A DNA stretch of 64,000 nt from Ceratobasidium sp. AG-K (lineage: Eukaryota > Basidiomycota > Agaricomycetes > Cantharellales > Ceratobasidiaceae). The notes below the pieces were generated by a model. The model saw only the letters and a program-made list of their open reading frames with translations. It was not told the DNA's origin and ran no database searches. The stretch lies in the NCBI GenBank assembly GCA_037039685.1, contig JAWNGF010000004.1, positions 62,001 to 126,000 of the forward strand. The letters are read 5' to 3'. Shown piece after piece: positions 48,167 through 57,690 of this stretch. Both the position numbers and the translations under genes were made by a program. Within the stretch, counting starts at the first letter, position 1. The number at the start of each line of letters is the position of its first letter.

Positions 48167-50560
48167 ATGACACAAGATGACAAAGAAGACAAAACCAACA
48201 AGGCTGGCCCAATCACCCATGCCTCAAACCCCAACCCTGTTCCTGAAGCTGGAACCGCACCCACCCCAATTGTTGTTGATGCCTGAAGACCCTTCAGTGT
48301 TGCAGCAGGAAGAGGGCCCCTGAAGGCCCCCTGCGGCTGTCAGTGCTGATGACTTGATGACTTGTCCCATGCTACAGCTAAATATTGCTAAATCATTGTT
48401 TTGTGCCCATGCCATTCTCTCCAGTGAGATTTATTCCGACCCATGGTGGGGCCCTATTGGATATGCCTGGGACAATCATGACCCATTCCAGCGCTTCTAT
48501 GGTGCAACTGCTACTTGGCAGTGGGACATCTTCACCCCTCCTATTAATTTATCCAAGTTGGCCCTGTTGGTGATTGTGTATGTGTGCAAAGGGCGTAACC
48601 TGTGCGCGCATATACTTCCTGATGCACCAGCCACTTGTTATTATTTCTCCTTGGAGATTTCTCTGGGGAGTCTTGACTTTACTCTTATGCCTGTCTATTT
48701 TCACAGGAAGGAGCTAGGGTCCACCTTACAGGACTTTTTTGCACACCCCCACTATATGACCCCTACTCTGTTTGCAGGGGATTTCAATATCCAACATAGA
48801 GACCTGGCCCAGTTCCCTGGGGCCAAGGACACCACCTCCTTGTCCAGGAACAATTCCCTGGTGTGGATTCACAACACCAACTCTGTCATCCATAACAACC
48901 TCACAATTCACACAAGGGAGGGGAAGGATTCCAAGTCCATCCTCAGCTACACAATCTCTAATGCTTACCTCAACTCACATGACCTGGTCTCAAACTGGGA
49001 TGCCAACTTTGGCCTGGGCCTCAGCTTGGATCATGCTGGCATCTTGTTTGACATTTCAGCACCAGGTCCCAACATTCCTTTGAAGTCTAGAACTATCTAC
49101 CACACCAATGAGTCCAAAAAGAAGGAGTGGGTCTTGGCCTACAAAGCCTTGATGGATGAGTCACCCATCCTCTTTGATTCTCCTGAAGACATTGAAACCA
49201 TGGCCAATTGGTTGTTGGAGGCAATGAACTGCACCACAGTGCTTACCATGGAGAAGATGGTCATCAGGGAGCGCAAAGCCCAGGCCCCTTGGTGGAACGA
49301 ATCCTGCAGTGATGCACTTGCTAACATTGTCAGGCTCTGTCAGGCTGACGCGCCATTGGCAGATACCAAAGATGCATCAAGCCACCTCTGGTACACTATC
49401 AAAACCGCCAAGCAAGATTTCTTCAACAATATCTGTGCCACTGCCAATTCTGAAAACATCTGGTCCATCAACCAATGGTACCAAGGTTGCAAATCCTACA
49501 ACATCCTGTCCCTATGTCATTTGGGTGGTATTGCGGCTACAGATGAGCAGAGGGCAGAGGTGTTTGAAAGAACCTTCTTCCCCAACGCCAATGTCCAAGT
49601 CTCCTCAAAAATTGTCAATTCACTCCTGCAGCGGCCCACACTCCCTTTCCCAAACATCTCTGCCAGAGAAATCAGAGAAAACCTTTCTCAATGCCACAAC
49701 AAATCTGCCCCCGGGGCCTTTGGCACAAACTATAAGTCCCTTAAATGGGCATTGACGCCACCCCTGACATGTTTGTTAAACTTTTTAATTCTTTCATTAC
49801 TAACAGTTATCATCCAAAGTGCTTCTGTTCTGCTATTATTGCACCCATACCTAAACCCAATTGCTACAACTGGGCAGCCCCCAAGTCCTATTGTCCCATT
49901 TCACTGCTCGAGACAACCTCCAAACTTTGTGAACAGATAATGGCTTCTTGCATGTTGGCCCTTGCTGGCTGTTGTAAGCTTCTTCTTGATGGCTATGAGA
50001 CAAGCCGCAATGGAGAGTGGACGGCACTAAGACCTAAGTGATCTCTTGAACCACAACACACTTAAGTGTCTGTAGGCTCTTAAGGGTAGGGGTGGTTCAA
50101 AGTGTCACTCAAAAGGGGATGGTTGACAAGACAAAACAAGCTGGGGTTACCAGGCTTGTTGGTCCTCTATATATATTCACAAAGTGGCTGAGTCATACAA
50201 GGCGCAGCCACATGAGTCATACAAAACAGCCAGTCAGGAGTGTCCATGTGAGTCATGCTGTATGAACAGTCATGACTCATACAAAGCACAGCCGCGTTAC
50301 ACAATGTAACAGAATAACCACAAGAAGGTGGCAATGTGGCACAGGAAAAGACAAACAACGTACAAACAAGACAACAGACACAAGGACAGGCAGGCAAGGC
50401 ACAAGATGAGACCAATGGAGTGAGCTGGCTCACAACACTGGCAAGCACAGCCTCATACAGCCAGATCAGTTTGGGGGACGTGACAAGGCCTTGTGCTTGG
50501 ACACTGGGCTGTTGCTCATTCACGACATTCACGCCACCCACAACCTCAAAAAAGGAATGT
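48167..50560 (+). pseudogene. LINE ORF2: endonuclease and truncated reverse transcriptase
   Basis: ORF2 begins at ATG 48167 overlapping the ORF1 stop (ATGA), with a short N-terminal part MTQDDKEDKTNKAG. A frame change leads to the endonuclease: LQLNIAKSLFCAHAIL, WWGPIG, LFAGDFNIQHRD (the GDFN motif) and LDHAGI near the end. The RT N-terminal region follows (FPNISAREIRENLSQCHNKSAPG), and in another frame IPKPNCYNWAAPKSYCPISL. After removal of the solo LTR at 49970-50437 comes LAGKHSLIQPDQFGGRDK, the QFG motif. The YxDD core is missing because the element is cut at 50560. The APE-like endonuclease would nick target DNA in a live copy. Confidence 0.8.
49970..50437 (+). repeat. Solo LTR of gypsy family 2 with TSD CTGGC
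   Basis: The 468-bp unit runs from TGTTGTAAGC to GCTCACAACA. CTGGC flanks it at 49965-49969 and 50438-50442. It matches the LTR at 60746-61212 along its whole length. It lies inside the RT frame of the LINE between LAG and KHS, and its removal leaves an open frame. Confidence 0.93.
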
Positions 50561-50975
50561 TGTCATGAGCTGACTAAGCTCAGACATTTTATTCTGATTT
50601 TATATCTTTTTTTCCAAACACATTCCTTTTTTGGTACAAATGTCCTCTGGTGCTTAGCTTGTATCATGTGATGTATTTGTCTTTTCATTTGATATTGGTG
50701 TTGCTTCCAGAACTTCTAGAATGTCAAGTCATACCTCTTATCTTGCTTATCATTGGTTGTACTTGGCTTTCTCACACTGATAGATAATGATGTGGCACTG
50801 ATCCCTCATGTATATAAACCCAGAGGTCAAGCCAGTTAAAAACAAGGCTTGACCTCCTTTCCACTAAGGACTTGCTAAATCAACTACCCTTACTATCACC
50901 ATTCCTTGGGTTCTAAGACTTGTCTAAGTCAAACCCCTTAACCTTTTATATACCTAATTGACCCAAGTTGGGACA
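50561..50975 (+). repeat. 5' LTR of plus-strand chromovirus, no CpG left
   Basis: The 415-bp unit runs from TGTCATGAGC to GTTGGGACA. It aligns with the solo LTR at 46966-47379, but all 13 CpG sites of that copy are TpG, CpA or lost here. The TATA box TATATAAA is at 50811-50818, and AAGGCTTGACCT at 50844-50855 is the predicted mRNA start. It cuts the LINE RT. Confidence 0.92.
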
Positions 50976-51159
50976 TTAGGTCAAGCCTTTCTAGCATTGG
51001 CCTTAAGCCCCTGCTCTTCCACCAAGTAGATAGAATGTACACGGGAAAATGGGCATAGTACAATGGACAAAGAGCTATACTTGATATAGGCCAGTAGTCC
51101 CATGTCGCTATACACTGTCAGTGAACCCAATCGTTATCCTCTTTTGGGTCATAGTGGCT
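50976..51159 (+). promoter_or_regulatory. PBS and leader of plus-strand chromovirus
   Basis: Directly after the LTR, AGGTCAAGCCTT at 50978-50989 is the reverse complement of LTR bases 50844-50855, fitting a self-primed PBS. The leader matches, inverted, the region 57500-57690 of the complete copy and is broken at 51155-51159 (TGGCT) by that copy's insertion. Confidence 0.75.
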
Positions 51160-51572
51160 TGTCCCAACTTGGGTCAATTAGGTATATAAAGGTTAAGGGG
51201 TTTGACTTAGACAAGTCTTAGAACCCAAGGAGTAGTGATAGTAAGAGGATTTGATTGAGCAAGTCCTAGTGGAGAGGAGGTCAAGCCTTGTCATTAACCG
51301 GCTTGACCTCTGGGTTTATATACATGAGGGATCAAGGCCACGTCATCATCTATCAGTGTGGGAAAGCCAAGTACAACCAATGATAAGTGAGATAAGAGAT
51401 ATGACTCGACATTCTGGAAGTTCCGGAAGCATCACCAATATCAAATGAAAAGACAAATACATCACCTGATACAAGTTAAGCGCCAGAGGACATTTGTACC
51501 AAAAAAGGAAAGTGTTCGGAAAAAAAGATATAAAATCAGAATAAAATGTCTGAGCTTAGTCAGCTCATGACA
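51160..51572 (-). repeat. 3' LTR of full-length chromovirus
   Basis: The 413-bp LTR ends TGT...ACA. Next to it, at 51573-51586, TTACCCCCTCCTAA on the plus strand is the complement of a polypurine tract. Of the seven differences from the 5' LTR, six fall at ancestral CpG sites. Confidence 0.95.
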
Positions 51573-51586
51573 TTACCCCCTCCTAA
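51573..51586 (-). promoter_or_regulatory. Polypurine tract of full-length chromovirus
   Basis: On the minus strand this reads TTAGGAGGGGGTAA, ending at the first base of the 3' LTR. Such tracts prime plus-strand DNA synthesis in LTR retrotransposons. Confidence 0.85.
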
Positions 51587-54500
51587 GGGCCTGGCGCAGT
51601 GGGGTGGAGTTTATGAAATTTATTAACCAGTTCAGGAGCGTTCTTGAGATTTTCCTTTGATTGCCAAGAGTTGTCTGCATGAGAGTATCCTTTCCACTTG
51701 ACGTAATAGTGGAGTTGATGGTGGATTTTCTTGGAATTAAGGATCTCTTCAACTTCCCATTCTACTTCTCCTTCTTGTGTGACAATAGGGGGTGGTTGAG
51801 CAGGTTTGCGGCCGTGGGGATCAGAGTGGAATTTCTTGAGCAGCATGACATGGAAGACACGATGAATCTTCGTTGATTTTGGTAATTCCAGTCTAAAGGC
51901 ATGAGTCCCTACTTTTTCCAGTACTTTGTAAGGGCCTAAAACTTTGTGGGAGAGTTTTACTGAGGGTCTGTCTGTGGAAATGTTCTGATGATTAAGCCAG
52001 ACTTTATCTCCCGGGTTTATCTCTTCTGGTTCTTCGGCTCCTTTATCAAAGTAGTGTTTATAGGACTGATTTGCTAGGATGAGGGCGGCTTTGACTTTGT
52101 CGTATCCTTTCAACAGGAATTCCGCATGGGCATCAGCTTCAGGAACAGTATAGTCTGATTCTTCCCCAATATTCATTCTAGGGTTGAAACCCTGGCAGAT
52201 TTGGAAAGGGGTTTTGCCAGTGGATGCTTGGATTCCATTGTTGTAAGCAAATTCTGCCATAGGGAGCAGGGCCACCCAGTCGTTTTGCCTATGGTTGACA
52301 AAAACCCTGATAAAGATTTCAACGACTTGGTTTGCCCGTTCTGACTGTCCGTCTGTCCTTGGATGGTAGGCTGTGCTGAAGGTAGGTTTTACGTCCAACC
52401 GTTTGTACAGATGCCTAATGAACTTTGAGTTGAAAGTGGATCCTCTATCCAAGACTGTTGCTTTTGGGGTGCCGTGAAGTTTCCAAATGTTTGCAACAAA
52501 GATATTGGCTATGTCTACTGCTGTGGCCGTTGATTTGCAAGGGAGATAGTGTGCCATCTTGGAGAACCAATCTACCACTGTCAAGATTGCGTCATATCCT
52601 TCTGATTCTGGGAGCCCTACAATCATGTTGTAGGAGATCTCTTCCCAAGGTCTTTCAGGAATATGTAAAGGACATAGTAGTCCTGTGGGGAGTTGGTTCA
52701 ATGGTTTGACTCAAATGCATGTTTTGCAGTGTGACACATAAGAGTTGACAAATTTCTTCATGGTTGGCCAGTAGTAAGTTCTTGAGATCAATTCCAATGT
52801 TCTTGCTTGTCTAGGATGCCCAGCTGTGATATTGTCATGGCGCAATTCCAATATCAGGTTTCTAATGGTTTCATCCTTGGGGACAAAGATCTTTCCTTTG
52901 AACATTAGGAGTCCTTCTCTGTATTCCCAATCTTTGACTTTTTCTCTGTTTCTCAGCTTATTGTGGGCTTCCTCTAATCTGGGATCTTTGAGGATTGCTT
53001 CTCTGATTAGATTGTTAATCTCCTGGTCAGGGGTAATAGCCAAAATAAAAATGTCTGGTTTGAGAAGAACTTGGTTCTCTACCCCCCCCAAAGGTTCTAG
53101 GTTATATTGCCTTGAGAGAATGTCTGCTTTTTTGTTTTGGTTTCCTGGCCTGTACAATATTTGGAAGTTGAAGTCCACCAAGAAATTCATCCAGTGGATT
53201 TGGCGTTGGTTCAATTGTTTGGATGAAGAGAAGTATTCCAAATTTTTGTGATCTGTTATCACTTGAATGGCTTTTTCTGTGCCTTGAAGTAAGTGCCGTC
53301 ATTCTTTGAAGGCTCTAATAATTGCCAATAGTTCTTTGTTGAAAATGTCGTAGTTTTGTTCAGCCGGATTCAGTGATTTAGAAAGAAAAGCTACAGGGTG
53401 TAATTTCCCTTCTTCATCCTTCTGAGATAAAACTGCTCCTGTGGCAAATCCCGACGCATCTGTCTTGAGGAAAAATTCCTTATTTTGATTGGGCTGCATC
53501 ATTACAGGTGCCACCTTAAGAGCTTCTTTTAGTGCATTCATGGCCTCTTGTTCTTTGCTTGTCCACTGCCACTTTTGATCCTTCTTAAGTAGGTTATATA
53601 GAGGTCTGGCTTTGCCAGCAAAGTCTTGAATGAATCTTCAATAAAAATTGACAAATCCTAGGAACTCTTGAACTTGTTTGACATTCTTGGGTGCTTTCCA
53701 ATTCATAGCCGCCGTGACCTTTTCCTGATCCGTTTCAATTCCTTTGTTGGAAATGACCAATCCTACCCAGTCCAGTTTGGTTTGGTGGAACTTGCATTTC
53801 CTCAATTTTGCAATCAACTTGTGTTCCCTTAGTCTTCTTAGCACCTCTTTCACGTGTCCTGGATGATCTTTGACTCGTTTGGAAAAAACAAAGATATCTT
53901 CAATGTATACGAGTACAAAAACCCCCATAATGTCCCTGAATATAGAGTTCATTAGGGACTGGAAGCTTGATGGAGCGTTTTTGAGACCAAAGGGCATGAC
54001 TTTCCATTCATACATGCCGTATTGAGTTTTGAATGCTGTTTTCCATTCATGGCCTGCTGCTATTTGGGTTTGATGGACTCCCTGTGCCAAGTCTAGAGTG
54101 GTGCCAATGACAAATCCTTCCAGGGCCCTTAACCATTGGTCCAGTAGAGGTATTCCACTTGCGTTGAATTTGCATAGCAAATTCACATATCTGTAGTCAA
54201 CGCAAAAGCATAACTCTGGGTTGTTTGGATCTTCTGGATGTGGTTTTTTGACAAATAGAACCGGGGAAGCCAAAGGAGACTTAGAAATCTGAATGTGTCC
54301 CCTTTGGATAAGGGTTTCTAGTACTTTCTTCATTTCTTTGTCTTCAGCTGGGGATGTTTTGTAAATAGGGCCGTGCTTTAGTTTAGCTTCTGGTAGGAGT
54401 TTGAGCGCAATGTCAGTTGGCCTGTGAGGTGGGAGTTCTTCTAATCTGGACTCGTCAAATACATCTGCGAACTCTTTGTGTTCCTCTGGTAATGTAGTTT

Positions 54501-54981
54501 TGGCTGCAATTTGGAGTGTAGATGGGATTTCTAGGCAGTTTTTTGAGCAGAATTCGCTTGTGTATGCAATTGTCCTATTTTTCCAATTAATTTGTGGGTT
54601 ATGTTTCTTGAGCCATGACATCCCAAGTACAATGGGGTGTCTTCCAATGTTTGTGACATGACATTCTATTTCACTGGAATGTGTTCCCATGACAAGTTTA
54701 AATTTGGTATAGTGGGTGACTTTTCCAGACAAAACTTCTTGCCTGTCTATAACTTGCAGAGTCTTCGGTTTTTTGTGTTGGAAAAGGGGAAGGTTTGCCC
54801 CTTTTGCTAGGGAAGGGTTGATGAAACAGGAGGTTGCGCTGCAATCAAGGAGTGCTTGTCCAGAGAATTTTTTTGATCTGTTAACTGACTTAGAATTGGG
54901 AGCCGTAGCTAGTGGATGAGCGGTGAAATCAAGGTATAATTGGTTTTCATTTGATATTGACATGATTTCTAGTTCATCCAT
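51583..54981 (-). pseudogene. pol: Chromovirus pol: protease, RT, RNase H, integrase, chromodomain
   Basis: ATG at 54981 opens one frame of about 1,130 codons broken only by TGA at 53638-53640, 53299-53301 and 52711-52713, with no frameshift. In order: aspartic protease (ALLDCSATSCFI, with DCSAT in place of the usual DSGAT), RT (FCVDYRYVN, MPFGLKNAPSSFQ, VLVYIEDIFVFS with YIED instead of YIDD), RNase H (FLKTDASGFATGAVLSQ, ITDHKNLEYF), and an integrase zinc finger (HDNITAGH...HCKTC). The integrase core follows (VDWFSKMAHYLP, VLDRGSTF, HPRTDGQSERANQ), and last a chromodomain (EWEVEEILNSK, HYYVKWKGY, NSWQSKENL). A live copy would reverse-transcribe and integrate the element, with the chromodomain steering it to modified histones. 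The stops and altered residues make this copy inactive. Confidence 0.93.
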
Positions 54982-55016
54982 ATTACTAGCTAATATATCA
55001 CCAAGTACTTGGCTCC

Positions 55017-56369
55017 TTAATAAGCCTTGGTGACGTCTTTTCCCGATTCAATGTCTGAAGAGATTTCTTCAATCTGAGCTTCAAACCCTGAGGCTGTGTT
55101 CTTGGAAGGACAGACTCTTGCTGAGTGTCCCTTGCCGCTGCAGGTGAAGCAAATCATTGGTCCTTTTCCTTTTCCATCAAGATCCATTGCATTAGGGTCT
55201 TTAGCAGGAGTGGACGATTTGGGTGTTTGAATGATAGGAGCATTGAAGGTACTGGTTTGGGTGTCTTTTTGAATTGCTCCAAAAGGGACATTTCCTTTTG
55301 TCCCATTGTCCCAGGAGATCTGTGGAACTGGACGGCCCTTGGCGTTTCTGGTAATGCTTGAGATTTTACCGTATTGCACCCCCCCTGTAGGTTTTGACAT
55401 AAAGACACAATCATTTACGTTGAATCTTTGACCCAGTGAGGTGTTTGGAGTGCTTGTGGTTGTCTTGGAAGTAGTTTGTTTTGAAGTGCTGGTTTGTGGG
55501 CTTTGCAATTTCTTTGGTGCATTAATGGCATTCATTGTGGAGTCAATTTCCAGGGCTCTTTTGCAAACTTGGTTGAATGTCCTTGTTGCTTCATGGGGTT
55601 TCAAGTTCTGTGACACCATGGCCATCTTGATTTCATCCTTAAGACCGTCATAGAAATCATCACAAAGTACTCGATCAGTGTACCCAAGTACCAATGAATA
55701 AGTAACAAAGTCTTGTAGATAATCTTGGACAGAGTTCTTCTGGATCAATTTCTTGTATAGTTGTCTATATTGGTCGATCTTGTGAACATTGCCGAACCTA
55801 GCTTGCATTTTGTTCCAGAATTCATCCATGTTGTGCAGCCAATTTGTTGCTCCCCTTCTTGCCATGTCTACATCAATTCCAGGTTGCATCCATACATAGG
55901 CAGGCCCCTTGCAATAGCCCATGATATAAGTGATTTTTTGTTCTGTGGTTGCTTGTGGGGATGTGTGATTTATGTACAAAGTACATTGCAACTTAAACTC
56001 ATCAAATTTATCTACATCTCCAGGAAATTCTTCTGGGGGATGCATTTTGAGTTTGTATCCTGGGGTGGTTGTTGACGCAGTGGTGGAGGGTGTTGCACCC
56101 AGGTTTGCAAGTGACTGAGACACTGCATTCATTAATTGGTGAAGGGGTGCAATTTGTGTAGTTTGATTTTGAATTGCAAGGATATCTGCAATGTTATTGT
56201 CAATTCCCTGTTCTAGGGTAGAGGTGATACCATTTAAGGCATTAATATGACTGTTAATTTTTCGCACTTTATCTATTAAGGCATTGATTGCATGTGCAAC
56301 TACATTGGGTCCGGATGTTGCTGAAATTTGGGTAAATCCCCCTTGACTAGGTGATGGGGCTCTCAACAT
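55017..56369 (-). CDS. gag: Chromovirus gag
   Basis: The frame of 450 residues starts MLRAPSPSQGGF and is intact. The N-terminal part (residues about 10-95) is helical. The capsid-like Retrotrans_gag region has YKLKMHPPEEFPGDVDKF, KITYIMGYCKGPAYVWMQ, WNKMQARFG and VQDYLQDFVTYSLVLGY. A lysine/threonine linker is followed by a compact segment (FNVNDCVFMSKPTGGVQYG to WDNGTKGNVPFGAIQ) not typical of gypsy gag. The CCHC zinc knuckle CFTCSGKGHSARVC and an acidic tail end the protein. Gag packages the RNA in virus-like particles. Pol begins 35 bp downstream in another frame with its own ATG. A degenerate copy is at 59242-60593. Confidence 0.92.
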   Translation of the reverse strand: MLRAPSPSQGGFTQISATSGPNVVAHAINALIDKVRKINSHINALNGITSTLEQGIDNNIADILAIQNQTTQIAPLHQLMNAVSQSLANLGATPSTTASTTTPGYKLKMHPPEEFPGDVDKFDEFKLQCTLYINHTSPQATTEQKITYIMGYCKGPAYVWMQPGIDVDMARRGATNWLHNMDEFWNKMQARFGNVHKIDQYRQLYKKLIQKNSVQDYLQDFVTYSLVLGYTDRVLCDDFYDGLKDEIKMAMVSQNLKPHEATRTFNQVCKRALEIDSTMNAINAPKKLQSPQTSTSKQTTSKTTTSTPNTSLGQRFNVNDCVFMSKPTGGVQYGKISSITRNAKGRPVPQISWDNGTKGNVPFGAIQKDTQTSTFNAPIIQTPKSSTPAKDPNAMDLDGKGKGPMICFTCSGKGHSARVCPSKNTASGFEAQIEEISSDIESGKDVTKAY

Positions 56370-56393
56370 ATTGGAGCAGGGAAAAAGGTAGAT

Positions 56394-56660
56394 TTATTGG
56401 GATCCAAGGCCATACAAAATATCACGGATTCTTCTTTGAACTCTTCTGTCTTTAATGATGCACAAACTTCTCAAGAATATCAATTTGAGATTTTTGTCTT
56501 CCAAGAACAACGCGTTGATTACTCCTAGTTTGTCATACTGTTTGTATATGTAGTTGCAATGAACGTCTTCAATAAAGAGTTTTAGGGACTCTAGTCTAAG
56601 CTGTTCCCTGTGTTGTTCCTGTGTGAGTTGAGGTCTTGGTCCCACTGAAAAGGGTTGGGT
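56394..56660 (-). CDS. ORF0b, short frame entered by possible -1 frameshift
   Basis: The frame reads GPRPQLTQEQHREQLRLESL and continues to DILYGLGSQ, about 83 residues, rich in charged and hydrophobic helices. It contains no ATG. It overlaps the end of ORF0a by about 55 bp in the -1 frame, and the overlap holds the heptamer CCCTTTT (minus strand, 56654-56648) positioned C_CCT_TTT in the ORF0a frame. The same frame is conserved in the plus-strand copy near 58957-59216. It ends 24 bp before the gag ATG. Function unknown. Confidence 0.5.
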   Translation of the reverse strand, partial: TQPFSVGPRPQLTQEQHREQLRLESLKLFIEDVHCNYIYKQYDKLGVINALFLEDKNLKLIFLRSLCIIKDRRVQRRIRDILYGLGSQ

Positions 56661-57185
56661 GCAATGGTATTAAGGTGATTTAGAAGGCAGTAATCCTGGT
56701 TAATAGGAATATGCACTTCTGCTGCGAGATGACAGTATTTGCCCTTGATTTTGTCTTTAAGGGTTTCAATAGTACGCCACTGACGTTTGTTGTTGTTGAT
56801 GAGGGTTTCAACCTTTTGAGTGTGTTTTTCTTGGATTTTAATAAGTTGGTCACAATTTTCAATCAAGACGCGGGTTTGTTCTTGCAAGCACTTGACTTCA
56901 ATATTGGTGTCAGCTAGATTTATGCTTTGGGCGCAATCTTGATCGGCTTGTTGCTTGTTTGTGTTGTCGAGGTTAATTTCAATGAACTCGAGCCTTGAAT
57001 GAAGAGATTGATAATTGGCTTCAAGTTGATTGTGGTTTTTGTCGTTTCTGGTACGTTTGACCCTTAAATCCTCTGCTTGTTCAACTTGATCTTCTTCTAG
57101 TACTTCAATTCGACTGTTTAATTCGTCGACTTTGGTGTCTAGATCAAGTACAAAATCTTTTAGTCTAAAGACTGCTTTGCAGAGG
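56591..57185 (-). CDS. ORF0a, coiled-coil frame upstream of gag
   Basis: About 197 codons lie after a probable intron (57254-57186: GTATGC, TAACTAAC branch-like box, TTTTTTAG). They encode SLCKAVFRLKDFVLDLDTK and then long heptad repeats (VDELNSRIEVLEEDQVEQ, LEFIEINLDNTNKQQ, LIENCDQLIKIQEKHTQK), predicted coiled coil, ending NPFQWDQDLNSHRNN. No ATG lies in the frame or in the proposed first exon, so initiation is unexplained (non-AUG start, other splicing, or loss). The copy on the plus strand (58437-59020) keeps the frame with one TGA from CGA. It matches nothing I recognise. Confidence 0.5.
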
Positions 57186-57254
57186 CTAAAAAATGCGGGA
57201 AACACTTTTAAGGTTAATGAGTTAGTTACTAATTAATCCTTTTTTAGTGCATAC
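57186..57254 (-). other. Probable intron in chromovirus leader
   Basis: On the minus strand the 69-bp segment starts GTATGC, has TAACTAACTC as a good branch-point candidate, and ends GCATTTTTTAG. The plus-strand copy keeps GTACGC, the same TAACTAACTC and TTTTTTAG. Splicing would join the leader to ORF0a. Confidence 0.5.
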
Positions 57255-57676
57255 TGATGGAAACAACAAGTTGATGTGGTTCTTGATGGATGAGAGTGTT
57301 AACTTGGGTGGTGCTCCAACCACTTTCCAGTTTTGCTTGAGAGGATCTGGCTTCCTTGAGATGTTGATTTGGATGTGAAGGGTGCTAGACGCTAAGCTTT
57401 TGCTTTATATACTCCTTTTCTGATCTTATCAGTTATCAACAGCCTTGGGCGGGCGTGATAGCAACAGTGTATAACAGAGTAAGGGTGTATTTAGCTGACT
57501 AAAGCTGCTATGACCCAAAAGAGGATAACAATTGGGTTCACTGACAGCGTATAGCGACATGGGACTACTGGTCTATATCAAGTATAGCTCTTTGTCCGTT
57601 GTACTATGCCCGTTTTCCTGTGTACGTTCTATCTACTTGGTGGAGAAGCAGGAGCTTTAATGCTGATGCTTTTTAA

Positions 57677-57690
57677 AAGGCTTGACCTAA
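57677..57690 (-). promoter_or_regulatory. Self-priming PBS of full-length chromovirus
   Basis: The minus strand reads TTAGGTCAAGCCTT right after the 5' LTR. Twelve bases (AGGTCAAGCCTT) are the exact complement of AAGGCTTGACCT in the same LTR (57820-57809), whose first base is 33 nt downstream of the start of the TATATAAA box (57853-57846). No TGG of a tRNA-primed PBS is present. Confidence 0.75.

Larger units (their letters stand above)
44550..48170 (+). pseudogene. LINE ORF1 (gag-like) with zinc knuckles
   Basis: The frame opens at ATG 44550 (MSAISNSNPPDIPPSVPP) and runs to an in-frame TGA at 46368-46370. It then continues in the same frame to another TGA at 46905-46907. The middle has a proline/alanine/lysine-rich linker, then an RNA-binding-like fold (FLIKFTPSIPKDW, PARHISIDFALE). 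The end is cysteine-rich: CTRCCSYKCPNLRNCN before the first solo LTR and, in another frame after it, CCSLCGNSHTT...CQACKKEGYTH...CCACKGAHKFGDPNCPKH. Removing the second solo LTR joins KHQSY to CQGLQEVLEEAKAC, ending at TGA 48168-48170. It is a nucleic-acid-binding gag-like protein of LINEs, inactive through stops, a frameshift and two insertions. Confidence 0.75.
44550..50560 (+). mobile_element. Non-LTR retrotransposon (LINE, Tad1/Jockey-like), dead and truncated
   Basis: ORF1 (gag-like with zinc knuckles) is followed, through an ATGA start-stop overlap at 48167-48170, by ORF2 with an apurinic-type endonuclease and the start of a reverse transcriptase. Three solo LTRs interrupt it at 46966-47379, 47578-48074 and 49970-50437, each with perfect 5-bp duplications that restore continuity when removed. 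At 50560 the RT is cut, just after QPDQFGGRDKALCLDTG, by the 5' LTR of a plus-strand gypsy element. The 5' UTR border upstream of 44550 was not located. Confidence 0.8.

Noticed and set aside
50561..51572. LTRs at 50561-50975 and 51160-51572 considered as the two arms of a short inverted-repeat element
   Set aside because: They are in opposite orientation because one belongs to the host copy and the other to the complete copy inserted in it. The TGGCT duplication settles the order.
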